Origin: Maricaulis maris
GTDB lineage: Bacteria > Pseudomonadota > Alphaproteobacteria > Caulobacterales > Maricaulaceae
Direction of reading: 5' to 3'
Length of the DNA: 64,000 bases
Assembly: GCF_003634045.1 (NCBI RefSeq)
Contig: NZ_RBIM01000002.1
Location: 486,184 to 550,183 of the forward strand
Part shown: positions 27,357 through 38,153 of the stretch, in pieces
Layout of the letters: each line of letters opens with the position of its first letter
Position numbering within the stretch: position 1 is the stretch's first letter
The notes under the pieces: model-generated
What the model was told of the DNA's origin: nothing
What the model saw: the letters and a program-made list of their open reading frames with translations, nothing else
Database searches by the model: none
Program-made: the position numbers and the translations under genes

Positions 27357-27848
27357 TTATTCCGCGGCGTCGTCGGCCACGGCGGTGAGGGTCACCTTGC
27401 CACCGGCCTTCTCGACAGCGGCAATCGCGGTCTTGGAGGCACCGGCAATGGTGATCTCTACTTTGGACTTGAGCTCGCCCTTCGCAAGGAGGCGAATGCC
27501 ATCCAGGGCGCGGCGGACGAGGCCCGCTGCGATCAGGACGTCGGCATCGATCGGCTTTTTCGCGTCGATCTTGCCTTCGGCAATTGCCTTCTCGATACGG
27601 CCGAGATTCACTTCTGCCCATGCCTTGCGGTTCGGCTTGTTGAAGCCCCGCTTCGGCAGACGCATGTGAAGCGGCATCTGACCGCCTTCAAAGCCCTTGA
27701 TGGCCACACCCGAACGGGATTTCTGGCCTTTGACACCACGACCACCGGTCTTGCCCTTGCCGGAACCGATACCACGGCCGACGCGGGTACGGATCTTGGT
27801 CGCACCGTCATTGTCGCGCAATTCATTGAGACGCATGTCGTTCTCCAT
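27357..27848 (-). CDS. rplO: Ribosomal protein uL15
   Basis: The 163-residue protein opens [20 protein letters not shown] and has [20 protein letters not shown] and [20 protein letters not shown], the uL15 signatures. The Gly-rich arm threads into 23S rRNA. It lies between rpmD and secY. Confidence 0.96.
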   Translation of the reverse strand: MENDMRLNELRDNDGATKIRTRVGRGIGSGKGKTGGRGVKGQKSRSGVAIKGFEGGQMPLHMRLPKRGFNKPNRKAWAEVNLGRIEKAIAEGKIDAKKPIDADVLIAAGLVRRALDGIRLLAKGELKSKVEITIAGASKTAIAAVEKAGGKVTLTAVADDAAE

Positions 27849-27875
27849 TCGATGGAGCGGTTTCCCTTGCGGGAC

Positions 27876-28061
27876 CTACTCCTCGACGATTTCCACCATG
27901 TGGCTGACCTTGGCAATCATGCCGCGGACAGACGGTGTATCCTCAAGCTCGCGCTCGCGACCGATCTTGTTGAGACCGAGGCCGACAAGCGTGGCGCGCT
28001 GATCTTTCGGGCGGCGGATGGCGCTACCCGTCTGGCGCACGCGGATGGTCTTTTTGGCCAT
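27876..28061 (-). CDS. rpmD: Ribosomal protein uL30
   Basis: The 61-residue protein has the uL30 fold: [30 protein letters not shown] followed by [21 protein letters not shown]. It sits 12 nt after rpsE. Standard spc operon position. Confidence 0.96.
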   Translation of the reverse strand: MAKKTIRVRQTGSAIRRPKDQRATLVGLGLNKIGRERELEDTPSVRGMIAKVSHMVEIVEE

Positions 28062-28073
28062 TGTATCCGGTCC

Positions 28074-28697
28074 TTACGCTTCGATCGCTTCCGGTGAGGA
28101 CGCGCCGTCATCACGGCGGTTCACCAGATCACCGACCTTGAGACCACGCTTTGCAGCAACCGAGCGCGGGCTCGACTGCGACTTCAGCGCGTCCATGGTG
28201 GCGCGGATCATGTTGTACGGGTTGGACGTGCCAACCGACTTGGCAACCACGTCCTGGACCCCGAGGGTTTCCAGCACGGCGCGCATCGGACCGCCGGCGA
28301 TGACGCCGGTACCCGGAGGCGCCGCCCGCAGCACGACCTTGCCGGCGCCGTGACGGCCTTTGCCGTCATGGTGCAGGGTGCGGCCTTCGCGCAGCGGAAC
28401 GCGAACCATGTTCTTCTTGGCTTCGTCGGTCGCCTTGCGGATGGCTTCCGGCACTTCGCGTGCCTTACCCTGTCCGAAGCCGACGCGGCCCTTGGTGTCA
28501 CCGACGACGACGAGGGCTGCGAACTGGAAGTTCCGGCCACCCTTCACCGTCTTGGCGACGCGGTTGATGTGGACGAGCTTGTCGACAAGTTCGTCATCAC
28601 GTTCCTGGTCGCGGTCCCGGCCACGGCCGCGGCCGCGGCCACGGTCGCCGCGGTCGCCGCGGTCATTCCCGCGCTGTTGCTCGTTCTGATGAGCCAT
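28074..28697 (-). CDS. rpsE: Ribosomal protein uS5 with Arg/Gly/Asp-rich N-terminal extension
   Basis: The uS5 core starts at [21 protein letters not shown], with [20 protein letters not shown] and [15 protein letters not shown] following. uS5 supports the decoding-site fidelity region. About 35 residues precede the core ([20 protein letters not shown] and further RG/RD repeats), a low-complexity extension longer than in E. coli. Total 207 residues. Confidence 0.95.
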   Translation of the reverse strand: MAHQNEQQRGNDRGDRGDRGRGRGRGRDRDQERDDELVDKLVHINRVAKTVKGGRNFQFAALVVVGDTKGRVGFGQGKAREVPEAIRKATDEAKKNMVRVPLREGRTLHHDGKGRHGAGKVVLRAAPPGTGVIAGGPMRAVLETLGVQDVVAKSVGTSNPYNMIRATMDALKSQSSPRSVAAKRGLKVGDLVNRRDDGASSPEAIEA

Positions 28698-28709
28698 ACG
28701 TCCGCTCCC

Positions 28710-29072
28710 TTAGAAGTTCAGGCCGCCCTCGCGGGCCGCCTCTGCGAGCGCTTTGACACGCCCGTGAAAGATGTAACCGCCACGGTCGAAGACGACGTCC
28801 TTGACGCCTTCCTTGACAGCGCGCTCGGCGATCAGCTTGCCGACGATCTCGGCAGCCTTCGTGTCGCAGCCCTTGCCATGCTCTTTTTGAGCGGCGTCCT
28901 CGAGAGAGGAGGCAGAAGCAACCGTCTTGCCCGACACATCGTCGATGATCTGGGCATAGATGTTCTTCGAAGACCGGTGGACCGACAGCCGCGGACGGCC
29001 GTTGGCGAACTTGCGCAGACGGATCCGGGTGCGCTGGGCGCGACGGACCGATTTTTCGCGTTGAGTTTTCAT
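28710..29072 (-). CDS. rplR: Ribosomal protein uL18
   Basis: The 120-residue protein binds 5S rRNA. It has [35 protein letters not shown] and the C-terminal [20 protein letters not shown]. It lies between rplF and rpsE with short gaps. Confidence 0.96.
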   Translation of the reverse strand: MKTQREKSVRRAQRTRIRLRKFANGRPRLSVHRSSKNIYAQIIDDVSGKTVASASSLEDAAQKEHGKGCDTKAAEIVGKLIAERAVKEGVKDVVFDRGGYIFHGRVKALAEAAREGGLNF

Positions 29073-29080
29073 CGCTCGCC

Positions 29081-29614
29081 CTACTTCTTCTTGCCTTCTT
29101 TGCGGCGGATGTACTCGCCGACATATTTGATGCCCTTGCCCTTGTAAGGCTCCGGCGGACGGAAGCGGCGGATCTCGGCGGCCACCTGGCCAACACGCTG
29201 CTTGTCAGCGCCCGTGATCTTCACCTCGGTCGGCTTGCCGACAGCGATGGTGATGCCGTCCGGCGCGTCATAGACAACGTCATGGGACAGGCCGAGCGAC
29301 AGCTTCAGGGACGAACCCTGCATCTGGGCGCGGTAACCAACGCCGACCAGCTCGAGATTTTTCTCGTAGCCTGCCGTGACCCCCTGAACCAGGTTGGCGA
29401 CCAGGGCACGTTGCATGCCCCACATCGCACGGGCTTTCTTGGTCTCGTCGCGCGGCTTGATGACAATGCCATCTTCGCCCTGCTCGACATTCACTTCATC
29501 CACAAAGGTCATGGACAATTCGCCCTTGGGACCCTTGACGGTCAGCGCCGTCTCCGAAAGCGTCGCCGTGACGCCGCCGGGAATGGCTACCGGGAGTTTA
29601 CCGATACGTGACAT
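29081..29614 (-). CDS. rplF: Ribosomal protein uL6
   Basis: The 177-residue protein has two similar domains: [20 protein letters not shown] and [10 protein letters not shown] in the first, [19 protein letters not shown], then [19 protein letters not shown] in the second. It contributes to the factor-binding region near the sarcin-ricin loop. Length and order are normal. Confidence 0.96.
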   Translation of the reverse strand: MSRIGKLPVAIPGGVTATLSETALTVKGPKGELSMTFVDEVNVEQGEDGIVIKPRDETKKARAMWGMQRALVANLVQGVTAGYEKNLELVGVGYRAQMQGSSLKLSLGLSHDVVYDAPDGITIAVGKPTEVKITGADKQRVGQVAAEIRRFRPPEPYKGKGIKYVGEYIRRKEGKKK

Positions 29615-29626
29615 TGGTTCGCTCCC

Positions 29627-30025
29627 TTAGCTGACGTGACAGAGAATCTCGCCGCCCACATTGGACTCGCGAGCAGTCGAATCCGACATCACGCCCTTGG
29701 GCGTGGACAGGATTGCAATGCCGAGGCCGTTCTGGACGAGCGGAAGGTCTTTGACGCCGGAATAGACGCGGCGGCCCGGCTTGGAGATACGTTTGATCTC
29801 CGAAATGACCGAGTCACCTTCGAAATACTTCAGTTCGATCTCGAACTCTTTCATGCCGGAAGCGTGTTCCACTTCCGCGTAATCGCGGATGTAGCCTTCC
29901 GACTTGAGAACGTCGAGCACGCGGCGGCGCAGGGCCGAGGCCGGCGTGTTGACGGTCCGCTTGTTGCGCATCAGCGCATTGCGGATACGGGTCAGCATAT
30001 CGCCGAGAGGATCGTTCACAGACAT
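29627..30025 (-). CDS. rpsH: Ribosomal protein uS8
   Basis: The 132-residue protein opens [20 protein letters not shown] and carries [20 protein letters not shown] and [20 protein letters not shown]. In E. coli S8 represses the spc operon by binding a mimic of its 16S site near rplE; I could not confirm such a site here. Confidence 0.96.
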   Translation of the reverse strand: MSVNDPLGDMLTRIRNALMRNKRTVNTPASALRRRVLDVLKSEGYIRDYAEVEHASGMKEFEIELKYFEGDSVISEIKRISKPGRRVYSGVKDLPLVQNGLGIAILSTPKGVMSDSTARESNVGGEILCHVS

Positions 30026-30041
30026 CTCTTCGTCTCCTCTC

Positions 30042-30347
30042 TTACCAGCTCGACTTGACCATGCCGGGGATCAGACCCTGGCTGGCATAGTCACGCATCG
30101 CGATACGCGACATGCGGAGCTTGCGATAGAATGCACGCGGCCGACCGGTGATCTCACACCGGTTCCGGATGCGGGTAACCGCCGAATTGCGCGGCAATTC
30201 AGCCAGTTTCAGCTGAGCAGCAAAACGCTCCTCAACCGGCAATTCCTGATTGCGAGCGATCGCCTTGAGCTGTTCACGCTTGGCCGCATAACGCTTGGCC
30301 AGACGCGCACGCTTCAAGTTGCGCTCGATTGCGGAAGTTTTCGCCAT
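30042..30347 (-). CDS. rpsN: Ribosomal protein uS14
   Basis: The 101-residue protein is the long, zinc-independent (C-) form: no CxxC pairs, one cysteine in [21 protein letters not shown]-terminal [19 protein letters not shown] is standard. It lies between rplE and rpsH. Confidence 0.96.
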   Translation of the reverse strand: MAKTSAIERNLKRARLAKRYAAKREQLKAIARNQELPVEERFAAQLKLAELPRNSAVTRIRNRCEITGRPRAFYRKLRMSRIAMRDYASQGLIPGMVKSSW

Positions 30348-30396
30348 TTAAGTCCTCCTGCGCGCAAAGCCCGAACGGCTTTGCTCTCCTGCTGCG

Positions 30397-30957
30397 TTAG
30401 TTCGTAAAGGGGAAATCGAACTCGGCCAGCAGGGCCTTCGCTTCCTCATCATTGGCTGCGGTGGTGCAGACAACGATATCCATACCCCGGATTTTCTCGA
30501 CCTTGTCGTAGTCGATTTCCGGGAACACGATATGTTCTTTCAGACCCATCGCGTAATTGCCGCGACCGTCGAAGCTCTTACCATTGAGCCCACGAAAGTC
30601 ACGCACGCGCGGCAGGGCGATCGTGATCAGGCGGTCCAGGAATTCGTACATACGATCCTGGCGCAGGGTCACTTTCGCGCCGATCACCTGCTCCTCGCGG
30701 AGCTTGAAGCCCGCGATGGATTTCTTGGCAACCGTCTTGACCGGCTTCTGGCCGGAAATGGCTTCGAGATCTTCCAGGGCACCCTTGATCTTCTTGGAGT
30801 CCTGGGAGGCCTCACCGACGCCCATATTGATCACGATCTTGTCGAGACGCGGGATCATCAGGTCGTTGGCATAGCCAAATTTTTCCTTCATCGCCGCACG
30901 AATGGTTTCATTGTACTTCGTGCGGAGACGCGGTGTGTATGTGGCGGTATCAGACAT
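30397..30957 (-). CDS. rplE: Ribosomal protein uL5
   Basis: The 186-residue protein starts [20 protein letters not shown] and has [39 protein letters not shown] and the C-terminal [20 protein letters not shown]. It binds 5S rRNA. The start overlaps the rplX stop by 8 nt. Confidence 0.96.
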   Translation of the reverse strand: MSDTATYTPRLRTKYNETIRAAMKEKFGYANDLMIPRLDKIVINMGVGEASQDSKKIKGALEDLEAISGQKPVKTVAKKSIAGFKLREEQVIGAKVTLRQDRMYEFLDRLITIALPRVRDFRGLNGKSFDGRGNYAMGLKEHIVFPEIDYDKVEKIRGMDIVVCTTAANDEEAKALLAEFDFPFTN

Positions 30958-31264
30958 CGATAACCTCGCCCGAGCTCTTGGCGATGCGGACTTTCTTGCC
31001 GTCTTCAATCTTGAAGCCGACACGGGTCGCTTCGCCGGTTTTCGGATCAGCCAGCGCCACGTTCGAGACGTGGATCGAGGCTTCCTTTTCCTTGATGCCG
31101 CCCTGGTCGGTCTGGGTCGCACGCGTGTGGCGCTTGACCACATTCACGCCGGCCACGATGACACGGTCCTCGGTCGGCAGAACCTTGGTGACTTCGCCGG
31201 TCTTGCCCTTGTCACGGCCGGCGAGAATGACGACTTTGTCGCCCTTCTTGATCTTGGCAGCCAT
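30950..31264 (-). CDS. rplX: Ribosomal protein uL24
   Basis: The 104-residue protein has a KOW motif ([20 protein letters not shown]) and [20 protein letters not shown]. It is an early 23S rRNA-binding assembly initiator. Start overlaps the rplN stop by one base (TAATG). Confidence 0.96.
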   Translation of the reverse strand: MAAKIKKGDKVVILAGRDKGKTGEVTKVLPTEDRVIVAGVNVVKRHTRATQTDQGGIKEKEASIHVSNVALADPKTGEATRVGFKIEDGKKVRIAKSSGEVIDV

Positions 31265-31632
31265 TACAGCACCTCCGGCGCCAGCGACACGATCTTCATG
31301 TGGTTCTTGGCGCGAAGTTCGCGTGGAACCGGTCCGAAAATACGCGTGCCGAGCGGCTCGTTGTTATTGTTGATGATCACAGCCGCGTTGCCATCAAAGC
31401 GAATGACGGAACCGTCCTTGCGCTTGATGTCCTTGGCCACGCGAACGACGACGGCCTTGCGGACGTCACCCTTCTTCACGCGACCACGCGGAATGGCTTC
31501 CTTGACGGACACCACAATGATGTCGCCGACGTGGGCATAGCGACGCTTGGCTCCGCCAAGCACCTTGATGCACTGAACACGACGGGCGCCAGAATTGTCT
31601 GCCACGTCCAGATTGGATTGCATCTGGATCAT
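31264..31632 (-). CDS. rplN: Ribosomal protein uL14
   Basis: The 122-residue protein carries [40 protein letters not shown] and the C-terminal [20 protein letters not shown]. It lies at the interface facing 16S h14. First gene of the classical spc unit, but transcribed here as part of a continuous string. Confidence 0.97.
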   Translation of the reverse strand: MIQMQSNLDVADNSGARRVQCIKVLGGAKRRYAHVGDIIVVSVKEAIPRGRVKKGDVRKAVVVRVAKDIKRKDGSVIRFDGNAAVIINNNNEPLGTRIFGPVPRELRAKNHMKIVSLAPEVL

Positions 31633-31673
31633 TGAAGATCCTCCTTAGGACAGGTGGGGTCCTTCCGCGGGGC

Positions 31674-31910
31674 TTACGCCTCGACGGTGACCACCTCCCA
31701 CCGCTTCAATTTCGACTTGGGTGCACATTCCTGAATCTGGACCTGGTCACCCACCTTGAACGCATTGGCTTCGTCATGCGCATGGTAGCGCTTGGTGCGA
31801 CGGACCGTCTTGCGCAGCAGCGGGTGGAGGAAAGTCCGTTCCACACGCACCACGATGGTCTTGGCACCTTTGTCACTAACCACGACGCCTTGCAGGATAC
31901 GCTTCGGCAT
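31674..31910 (-). CDS. rpsQ: Ribosomal protein uS17
   Basis: The 78-residue OB-fold protein has [40 protein letters not shown] and [13 protein letters not shown]. It follows rpmC by 2 nt. Confidence 0.96.
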   Translation of the reverse strand: MPKRILQGVVVSDKGAKTIVVRVERTFLHPLLRKTVRRTKRYHAHDEANAFKVGDQVQIQECAPKSKLKRWEVVTVEA

Positions 31911-31912
31911 CG

Positions 31913-32119
31913 CTAGCTCCCTTGCTCTTGCTGCGACTTGCGCTCGCCTTGAACGGTCCGGATACGCGCGACATCGCGGCGGATCTGGGCGTAGCGAGCG
32001 GTATTTTCCATCTGGCCGGAGGCCTGCTGGAACCGCAGATTGAATTGCTCTTGCTTCAGCTTGAGGAGCGCGTCCTTAAGCTGGTCTTCGGTCATGGCGC
32101 GAACGTCAACGGATTTCAT
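31913..32119 (-). CDS. rpmC: Ribosomal protein uL29
   Basis: The 68-residue helical hairpin starts [20 protein letters not shown] and has [20 protein letters not shown]. It sits by the tunnel exit. The ATG at 32119 is chosen over a long upstream frame that overlaps rplP. Confidence 0.96.
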   Translation of the reverse strand: MKSVDVRAMTEDQLKDALLKLKQEQFNLRFQQASGQMENTARYAQIRRDVARIRTVQGERKSQQEQGS

Positions 32120-32132
32120 CGTTGTGTTCTCC

Positions 32133-32546
32133 CTATTCGCCCAGCCGGGCGACGATTTTCGTCTTGACCGGCAGTTTCGCGGCGCCCAGTTCCAGGGCTT
32201 CGCGCGCAACATTTTCGGGAACACCGTCGATCTCGAACATGATGCGGCCGGGCTTGACCTTGCACGCCCAAAACTCGGGCGAGCCCTTACCTTTACCCAT
32301 CCGGACTTCGGTCGGCTTCTTGGAAACCGGCACATCCGGGAAGATGCGGATCCACACGCGACCAGCACGCTTCATGTGGCGAGTGATCGCCCGACGCGTG
32401 GCTTCGATCTGGCGCGCGGTAACGCGTTCCGGCTGCAGCGCCTTGAGACCGTAGGAGCCGAAGTTCAGCGTGAAGCCACCCTTCGCTGCACCCTTGATAC
32501 GGCCTTTGTGCGCCTTGCGGAATTTCGTGCGTTTCGGTTGCAGCAT
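32133..32546 (-). CDS. rplP: Ribosomal protein uL16
   Basis: The 137-residue protein opens [20 protein letters not shown] and has [13 protein letters not shown] [20 protein letters not shown] and [20 protein letters not shown]. The conserved Arg in the RMGKGKGS loop is the hydroxylation site in E. coli. It lies by the A-site of the 50S subunit. Confidence 0.97.
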   Translation of the reverse strand: MLQPKRTKFRKAHKGRIKGAAKGGFTLNFGSYGLKALQPERVTARQIEATRRAITRHMKRAGRVWIRIFPDVPVSKKPTEVRMGKGKGSPEFWACKVKPGRIMFEIDGVPENVAREALELGAAKLPVKTKIVARLGE

Positions 32547-32557
32547 GGCTGAATTCC

Positions 32558-33262
32558 TTACGCGGCTTGGCGGCCCGAACGGGCGCGCTGTTCACCGGAC
32601 TCCTGGAGACGGCGCTCCTGGGCGTTCGGATCGTGTTCCATGATCTCACCCTTGTAGATCCAGACCTTGATACCGATGATACCCATCGCGGTCTTGGCTT
32701 CGCAGGTGCCATAATCGATGTCGGCGCGCAGCGTATGAAGCGGGACAGAGCCCTCATTATACTGCTCGGTACGTGCGATTTCCGCACCACCAAGACGACC
32801 GCCGCAGACGATCTTGCAGCCCTTGGCGCCCATGCGCATCGCCGACTGCATCGAACGCTTCATCGCACGGCGGAAAGCCACGCGGCGCTCGAGCTGCTGG
32901 GCGATGGACTCGGCCACCAGGGTCGCGTCGATCTCCGGCTTGCGCACTTCCACGAGGTTCAGGAAAACCTCGCCGTCGACCATTTTCGACAACTCCTTGC
33001 GGAGCGTCTCGATGTCCGAACCCTTCTTGCCAATCACAACACCCGGACGCGCCGTGTGGACCGTGACGCGGCACTTCTTGTGCGGGCGTTCGATGACGAT
33101 TTTGGACACGCTGGCATTCTTCAGACGCTCTTTGAGCATCTTCCGGATCTTGATGTCTTCATGCAGCAGCTTGGCGTATTCGCCAGCGCCGGCATACCAG
33201 CGGGATTCCCATGTACGGTTGACGCCAAGGCGCAGACCGATCGGATTGACTTTCTGACCCAT
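32558..33262 (-). CDS. rpsC: Ribosomal protein uS3
   Basis: The 234-residue protein has [20 protein letters not shown], the KH domain with [18 protein letters not shown] and the C-terminal [12 protein letters not shown]. It forms part of the mRNA entry and helicase site. Start overlaps the rplV stop by one base. Confidence 0.97.
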   Translation of the reverse strand: MGQKVNPIGLRLGVNRTWESRWYAGAGEYAKLLHEDIKIRKMLKERLKNASVSKIVIERPHKKCRVTVHTARPGVVIGKKGSDIETLRKELSKMVDGEVFLNLVEVRKPEIDATLVAESIAQQLERRVAFRRAMKRSMQSAMRMGAKGCKIVCGGRLGGAEIARTEQYNEGSVPLHTLRADIDYGTCEAKTAMGIIGIKVWIYKGEIMEHDPNAQERRLQESGEQRARSGRQAA

Positions 33263-33642
33263 CAGGCGGCCTCCTCGACTTCGCGCACCACGATGGTGAG
33301 CTCGGAAAACGGCTTCAGGATCTTTGCGCCGCGTCCGCGTGCACGGGCCCGAAACCGTTTCATGACCAGGTTCTTGCCGACGAAGGCTTCCGACACCACG
33401 AGGCTGTCGATATCCAGGCCGTGATTGTTCTCGGCATTGGCGATCGCAGACTCGAGGGCTTTCTTGACGTCCTTGGAAATGCGCTTGCGCGAAAATTCCA
33501 GGTCGGCCAAGGCGCGCTCCACCTTCTTGCCACGGATGAGCGCGGCAACGAGGTTCAGCTTTTGCGGGCTGATGCGGATCATCCGCAGCTTGGCGCGCGC
33601 TTCATTGTCAGCGACGCGACGGGGATTGGAAGACTGTCCCAT
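33262..33642 (-). CDS. rplV: Ribosomal protein uL22
   Basis: The 126-residue protein has [40 protein letters not shown] and the C-terminal [20 protein letters not shown]. Its loop lines the exit tunnel near the macrolide site. It lies 3 nt after rpsS. Confidence 0.97.
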   Translation of the reverse strand: MGQSSNPRRVADNEARAKLRMIRISPQKLNLVAALIRGKKVERALADLEFSRKRISKDVKKALESAIANAENNHGLDIDSLVVSEAFVGKNLVMKRFRARARGRGAKILKPFSELTIVVREVEEAA

Positions 33643-33645
33643 CGC

Positions 33646-33924
33646 TTATCTCCGCTTGGCTTTTTTGTCCGCAGCGTGACCGTAATAGGTCCGCGACGGA
33701 GAGAATTCGCCGAGCTTGTGGCCGACCATGTCTTCGGTCACCAGCACAGGCACGAACTTGTTGCCGTTGTGAACCTGGAATGTCAGGCCCACGAATTGCG
33801 GCATGATGGTGGAACGGCGCGACCAGGTCTTGATCGCTTGCTTGCGTCCGCCCTCGTGCGACTTTTCCGCTTTTTTCAGCAGATAGCCGTCGACGAACGG
33901 ACCTTTCCAGACAGAGCGAGGCAT
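33646..33924 (-). CDS. rpsS: Ribosomal protein uS19
   Basis: The 92-residue protein starts [20 protein letters not shown] and has [20 protein letters not shown] and [20 protein letters not shown], the uS19 hallmarks. The ATG at 33924 is chosen; a longer frame overlaps rplB. Confidence 0.97.
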   Translation of the reverse strand: MPRSVWKGPFVDGYLLKKAEKSHEGGRKQAIKTWSRRSTIMPQFVGLTFQVHNGNKFVPVLVTEDMVGHKLGEFSPSRTYYGHAADKKAKRR

Positions 33925-33934
33925 CGTCTGCTCC

Positions 33935-34771
33935 CTATCGCTTCTTGCGCTCGTGGCGCGAGCGGATGATGAACTTGTCGGTCGACTTGTTCTTGCGTGT
34001 CTTGGCACCCTTGGTCGGCTTGCCCCACGGGGTCACCGGATGGCGACCACCAGAGGTGCGGCCTTCACCACCACCATGCGGGTGGTCGACCGGGTTCATG
34101 ACAACGCCGCGAACAGACGGGCGCTTGCCGAGATGGCGATTGCGACCGGCTTTGCCGAGGTTGATGTTGAGGTGGTCCGGGTTGGAAACCGCACCGACCG
34201 TCGCCATGCACTTGTCCGAGACCATGCGCAGTTCACCCGAAGCCAGACGGATCTGGGCGTAGCCGGCATCGCGGCCGACCAGCTGAACATAGGCACCGGC
34301 GGAACGGGCGATCTGACCACCCTTCTCCGGCTTCATCTCGACATTGTGAAGGATGGTGCCAACCGGCACCGCCTTCAGCGGCATGGCATTGCCCGGCTTC
34401 ACGTCGGCCTTGGCGGCCGCGATCACCGTATCGCCTTCGGAAAGACGCTGCGGAGCCAGGATATAAGCCTTTTCCCCGTCCTCATACTTGATGAGGGCGA
34501 TGAAGGCTGTCCGGTTCGGATCATATTCCAGACGCTCGACCGTCGCGGGAATGTCCCACTTGCGGCGCTTGAAATCGACCAGACGGTAGAGACGCTTCGC
34601 GCCACCACCCCGCCGGCGGGCCGTGATGCGACCCATATTGTTGCGGCCACCCTTTTTGGTGAGGCCTTCAACCAGTGTTTTCTCGGGGCGTCCCTTGTGC
34701 AGGGCGGAGCGATCCACCAGCACCAGGGCACGGCGGCCCGGAGAAGTCGGTTTGAATGTTTTCAAAGCCAT
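33935..34771 (-). CDS. rplB: Ribosomal protein uL2
   Basis: The 278-residue protein carries [37 protein letters not shown] and the peptidyl-transferase-proximal [20 protein letters not shown] with the conserved histidine. It is required for subunit association. Confidence 0.97.
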   Translation of the reverse strand: MALKTFKPTSPGRRALVLVDRSALHKGRPEKTLVEGLTKKGGRNNMGRITARRRGGGAKRLYRLVDFKRRKWDIPATVERLEYDPNRTAFIALIKYEDGEKAYILAPQRLSEGDTVIAAAKADVKPGNAMPLKAVPVGTILHNVEMKPEKGGQIARSAGAYVQLVGRDAGYAQIRLASGELRMVSDKCMATVGAVSNPDHLNINLGKAGRNRHLGKRPSVRGVVMNPVDHPHGGGEGRTSGGRHPVTPWGKPTKGAKTRKNKSTDKFIIRSRHERKKR

Positions 34772-34772
34772 C

Positions 34773-35069
34773 TTACAGACCCGTCGTCACGTCGATCGAG
34801 TGACCCTCTGCGAGAGTCACGACCGCTTTCTTCTGGTCATTGCGGCGTCCGGCGATACCCCGGAACCGCTTTGTCTTCCCGTGAACCTTGATGGTGTTCA
34901 CAGCCGTCACCTTCACCTTGAAGAGCTCTTCGACCGCTTCCGCGATCTCCTTCTTGTTGGCAGAGAGCGGCACGAAAAAGACAACCTTGCTTTCTTCCGA
35001 AAGCAGGGTGGACTTCTCGGTGATCACCGGGCTCAGGATCGTGTCGTAATGGCGCGCAGCAGCCGACAT
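34773..35069 (-). CDS. rplW: Ribosomal protein uL23
   Basis: The 98-residue protein has [40 protein letters not shown] and [20 protein letters not shown]. It docks trigger factor and SRP at the tunnel exit. One base separates it from both neighbours rplD and rplB. Confidence 0.96.
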   Translation of the reverse strand: MSAAARHYDTILSPVITEKSTLLSEESKVVFFVPLSANKKEIAEAVEELFKVKVTAVNTIKVHGKTKRFRGIAGRRNDQKKAVVTLAEGHSIDVTTGL

Positions 35070-35070
35070 C

Positions 35071-35706
35071 TTAAGCCTCCTTCGCGCTGAGGCGGGCGTG
35101 GATCTGTTCCACGGCAGCCTTCGTCAGCACCAGGGTGTCGCGACGCAGCACGTCATAAACATTCAGGCCCTGGGCGGGCAGAACATCGATGCACGGCAGG
35201 TTGCGAGCCGCCTTGGCGAAATTCTCGTTCACTTCCGTCCCGGAGATGACCAGGGCGTTGGAAATGCCCAGACCTTCAAACGACGTCCGAAGCGCCTTCG
35301 TCTGCGGTGCGTCGAGCGCGGCATCATCAATGATGATCAGCGATTTGGCACCGAGCTTGGCGGACAGCGCATGACGCAGACCCAGCGCACGGACCTTCTT
35401 GGGAAGCTCGTGAGCGTGGCTGCGGACGCGCGGACCGTGAGCCTTGCCGCCACCGACGAATTGCGGGGCAGACCGGGCACCGTGACGCGCCGTACCGCCG
35501 CCTTTTTGGCGACCGAAACGCTTCTTGGTGCGGTTGATTTCAGAGCGGCCGAGCGTTTTGTGCGTGCCCTGCTGGCGGGAGGCCAGCTGCCACTTCACAA
35601 CGCGCTGCAGAAGGTCGGAGCGCACCTCTTCAATGCCGAAGACGGCATCGTCGAGATCGATCGCACCGGCGTCTTTCGCCGCGAGGGTTTTGACCTCGAT
35701 CTTCAT
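35071..35706 (-). CDS. rplD: Ribosomal protein uL4
   Basis: The 211-residue protein has the tunnel loop [40 protein letters not shown] and the C-terminal [20 protein letters not shown]. In E. coli L4 regulates the S10 operon. Start overlaps the rplC stop (ATGA). Confidence 0.96.
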   Translation of the reverse strand: MKIEVKTLAAKDAGAIDLDDAVFGIEEVRSDLLQRVVKWQLASRQQGTHKTLGRSEINRTKKRFGRQKGGGTARHGARSAPQFVGGGKAHGPRVRSHAHELPKKVRALGLRHALSAKLGAKSLIIIDDAALDAPQTKALRTSFEGLGISNALVISGTEVNENFAKAARNLPCIDVLPAQGLNVYDVLRRDTLVLTKAAVEQIHARLSAKEA

Positions 35707-36509
35707 GCTTGCGTTCCTTCTTCACCGTCAGCCGCAGCTTCCGGGGCCGCGTTGTCGGCATCAGCCGGAGCAGCCTCGTTCTCAACCACTTCGGTCGGAG
35801 CCGGTGCATTCAGTTCGTCCAGCGTGCGGAACTTGCCCGGAACCGGGAGCTCGGCATCGCCGTGACCCTTGACTGCATCGCGCAGCTCGACCCAGCCGCC
35901 TGCCGAACCCGGAACAGCGCCCTTGACCAGGACAATGCCGCGATCGACGTCAACACGGACGACTTCGATATTCTGCGTGGTCACGCGGACAGCGCCCATG
36001 TGACCAGCCATTTTCTTGCCCTTGAAGACCTTGCCCGGATCCTGACACTGACCGGTCGAACCATGCGAACGGTGCGAGATTGACACACCGTGCGTGGCAC
36101 GAAGGCCGCCAAAACCGTGGCGCTTCATGGCACCTGCAAAACCCTTACCGATCGAAATGCCGGCGACGTCCACTTTCTGGCCCGGAACGAAATGGTCCGC
36201 GGTCAGCTCGGAGCCGACTTCAATCAGCGCGTCTTCAGCGACGCGGAATTCGACCAGCTTGCGCTTGGGCGCAACCTTGGCCTTGGCGAAGTGACCGCGC
36301 ATCGCCTTCGGCGTGCGCTTGGCCTTGGCTTCACCGGCACCCAGCTGGAGCGCGACATAGCCATCCCGGTCGGCGGTCTTGTGAGACACGACCTGGACAT
36401 TGTCCATGTGCAGCACCGTGCAAGGCACGTGCGAGCCATCTTCGGCGAAAATGCGCGTCATGCCCAGCTTGCGGGCAATCACGCCTGTTCTGCGATCTTC
36501 CTGGCGCAT
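35703..36509 (-). CDS. rplC: Ribosomal protein uL3 with acidic C-terminal extension
   Basis: The 268-residue protein has [19 protein letters not shown], the ring-forming loop [20 protein letters not shown], then [20 protein letters not shown] and [17 protein letters not shown]. After the core end [18 protein letters not shown] the chain runs on for about 40 Ala/Glu/Asp-rich residues ([20 protein letters not shown]) absent in E. coli. Start [10 protein letters not shown] at 36509. Confidence 0.95.
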   Translation of the reverse strand: MRQEDRRTGVIARKLGMTRIFAEDGSHVPCTVLHMDNVQVVSHKTADRDGYVALQLGAGEAKAKRTPKAMRGHFAKAKVAPKRKLVEFRVAEDALIEVGSELTADHFVPGQKVDVAGISIGKGFAGAMKRHGFGGLRATHGVSISHRSHGSTGQCQDPGKVFKGKKMAGHMGAVRVTTQNIEVVRVDVDRGIVLVKGAVPGSAGGWVELRDAVKGHGDAELPVPGKFRTLDELNAPAPTEVVENEAAPADADNAAPEAAADGEEGTQA

Positions 36510-36513
36510 AATC

Positions 36514-36828
<315 letters not shown>

Positions 36829-36851
36829 CAAACCGATCCCGTTTCTTAACT

Positions 36852-36896
36852 TTCAAAAAGAGCAAACCGGGGCGGATACCTGCGGCACCGCCCCGG
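36852..36896 (-). terminator. Terminator-like hairpin between tuf1 and rpsJ
   Basis: The perfect 9-bp stem CCGGGGCGG/CCGCCCCGG (36867-36896, 12-nt loop) is followed on the minus strand by TTTGCTCTTTTTG. It could trim or attenuate tuf1 transcription ahead of the S10 genes. No separate rpsJ promoter is visible in the short gap, so read-through is expected. Confidence 0.7.
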
Positions 36897-36909
36897 TCGG
36901 ATAAGTAGT

Positions 36910-38100
36910 CTACTCGATGATTTTCGAGACGACGCCGGCGCCGACGGTGCGGCCACCTTCACGGATGGCGAAGCGGAGCTTCTCTTCCATGGCGATCGGC
37001 ACGATCAGCTCGACATTCATTTCGACATTGTCGCCCGGCATCACCATTTCCGTGCCTTCGTTCAGCGTCACGACGCCGGTGACGTCGGTCGTGCGGAAGT
37101 AGAATTGCGGACGGTAATTGGTGAAGAACGGCGTGTGACGGCCACCCTCTTCCTTGGTCAGGATATAGGCTTCTGCCACGAATTTGTGGTGCGGCGTGAT
37201 GGAGCCCGGCTTGGCCAGAACCTGGCCACGCTCGACGCCTTCACGATCGACGCCGCGCAGCAGCACACCGACATTGTCGCCGGCCTGGCCCTGATCGAGC
37301 AGCTTGCGGAACATTTCAACGCCGGTACAGGTCGTCTTCGAGGTGTCACGAACACCGACGATTTCGATCTCTTCACCAACCTTGACGACACCGCGCTCGA
37401 TACGGCCGGTCACAACCGTGCCGCGGCCCGAGATCGAGAACACGTCCTCGATCGGCATCAGGAAAGGCTGGTCGATCGGACGCTCAGGCGTCGGGATGTA
37501 GTCGTCGACAGCCGCCATCAGCTCAAGGATCTTGTCCTTGCCAATGTGGTCGTCACGGCCTTCAACAGCCGCCAGGGCCGAACCGGCCACGATCGGCAGG
37601 TCGTCGCCCGGGAACTCGTAGGAGGACAGAAGTTCGCGAACTTCCATTTCCACCAGCTCGAGCAGTTCTTCATCGTCGACCTGGTCGACCTTGTTGAGGA
37701 AGACCACCAGCGCCGGAACGCCAACCTGGCGCGCCAGCAGGATGTGTTCGCGCGTCTGCGGCATCGGGCCGTCAGCGGCGTTCACAACCAGGATCGCGCC
37801 GTCCATCTGCGCCGCACCCGTGATCATGTTCTTCACATAGTCAGCGTGGCCCGGGCAATCAACGTGGGCGTAGTGACGGTTGGCCGTCTCGTATTCAACG
37901 TGAGCCGTCGAGATGGTGATGCCGCGCGCTTTTTCTTCCGGCGCACTGTCAATCTCGTCATAACCCTTCGCCGTACCGCCGGATGCTTCCGCCAGTACCA
38001 TCGTGATCGCAGCCGTCAGCGTCGTCTTGCCATGGTCAACGTGACCAATCGTGCCGATGTTCGCGTGCGGCTTGGTGCGCTCAAACTTTTCCTTCGCCAT
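36910..38100 (-). CDS. tuf: Elongation factor Tu (copy 1)
   Basis: The 396-residue GTPase has G1 [11 protein letters not shown]2 RGITIS, G3 DCPGHADY, G4 NKVDQV and the C-terminal [16 protein letters not shown]. It delivers aminoacyl-tRNA to the ribosome. It is the str-operon copy, 53 nt after fusA. It encodes the same protein as tuf2 (62807-63997), and the nucleotide sequences appear identical except for the last 34 bases. Confidence 0.98.
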   Translation of the reverse strand: MAKEKFERTKPHANIGTIGHVDHGKTTLTAAITMVLAEASGGTAKGYDEIDSAPEEKARGITISTAHVEYETANRHYAHVDCPGHADYVKNMITGAAQMDGAILVVNAADGPMPQTREHILLARQVGVPALVVFLNKVDQVDDEELLELVEMEVRELLSSYEFPGDDLPIVAGSALAAVEGRDDHIGKDKILELMAAVDDYIPTPERPIDQPFLMPIEDVFSISGRGTVVTGRIERGVVKVGEEIEIVGVRDTSKTTCTGVEMFRKLLDQGQAGDNVGVLLRGVDREGVERGQVLAKPGSITPHHKFVAEAYILTKEEGGRHTPFFTNYRPQFYFRTTDVTGVVTLNEGTEMVMPGDNVEMNVELIVPIAMEEKLRFAIREGGRTVGAGVVSKIIE

Positions 38101-38153
38101 GATCTCGCTCCGAAATCCGTGTGTTCGTTGTTTTACTGTGACCAGAGGTCCGC

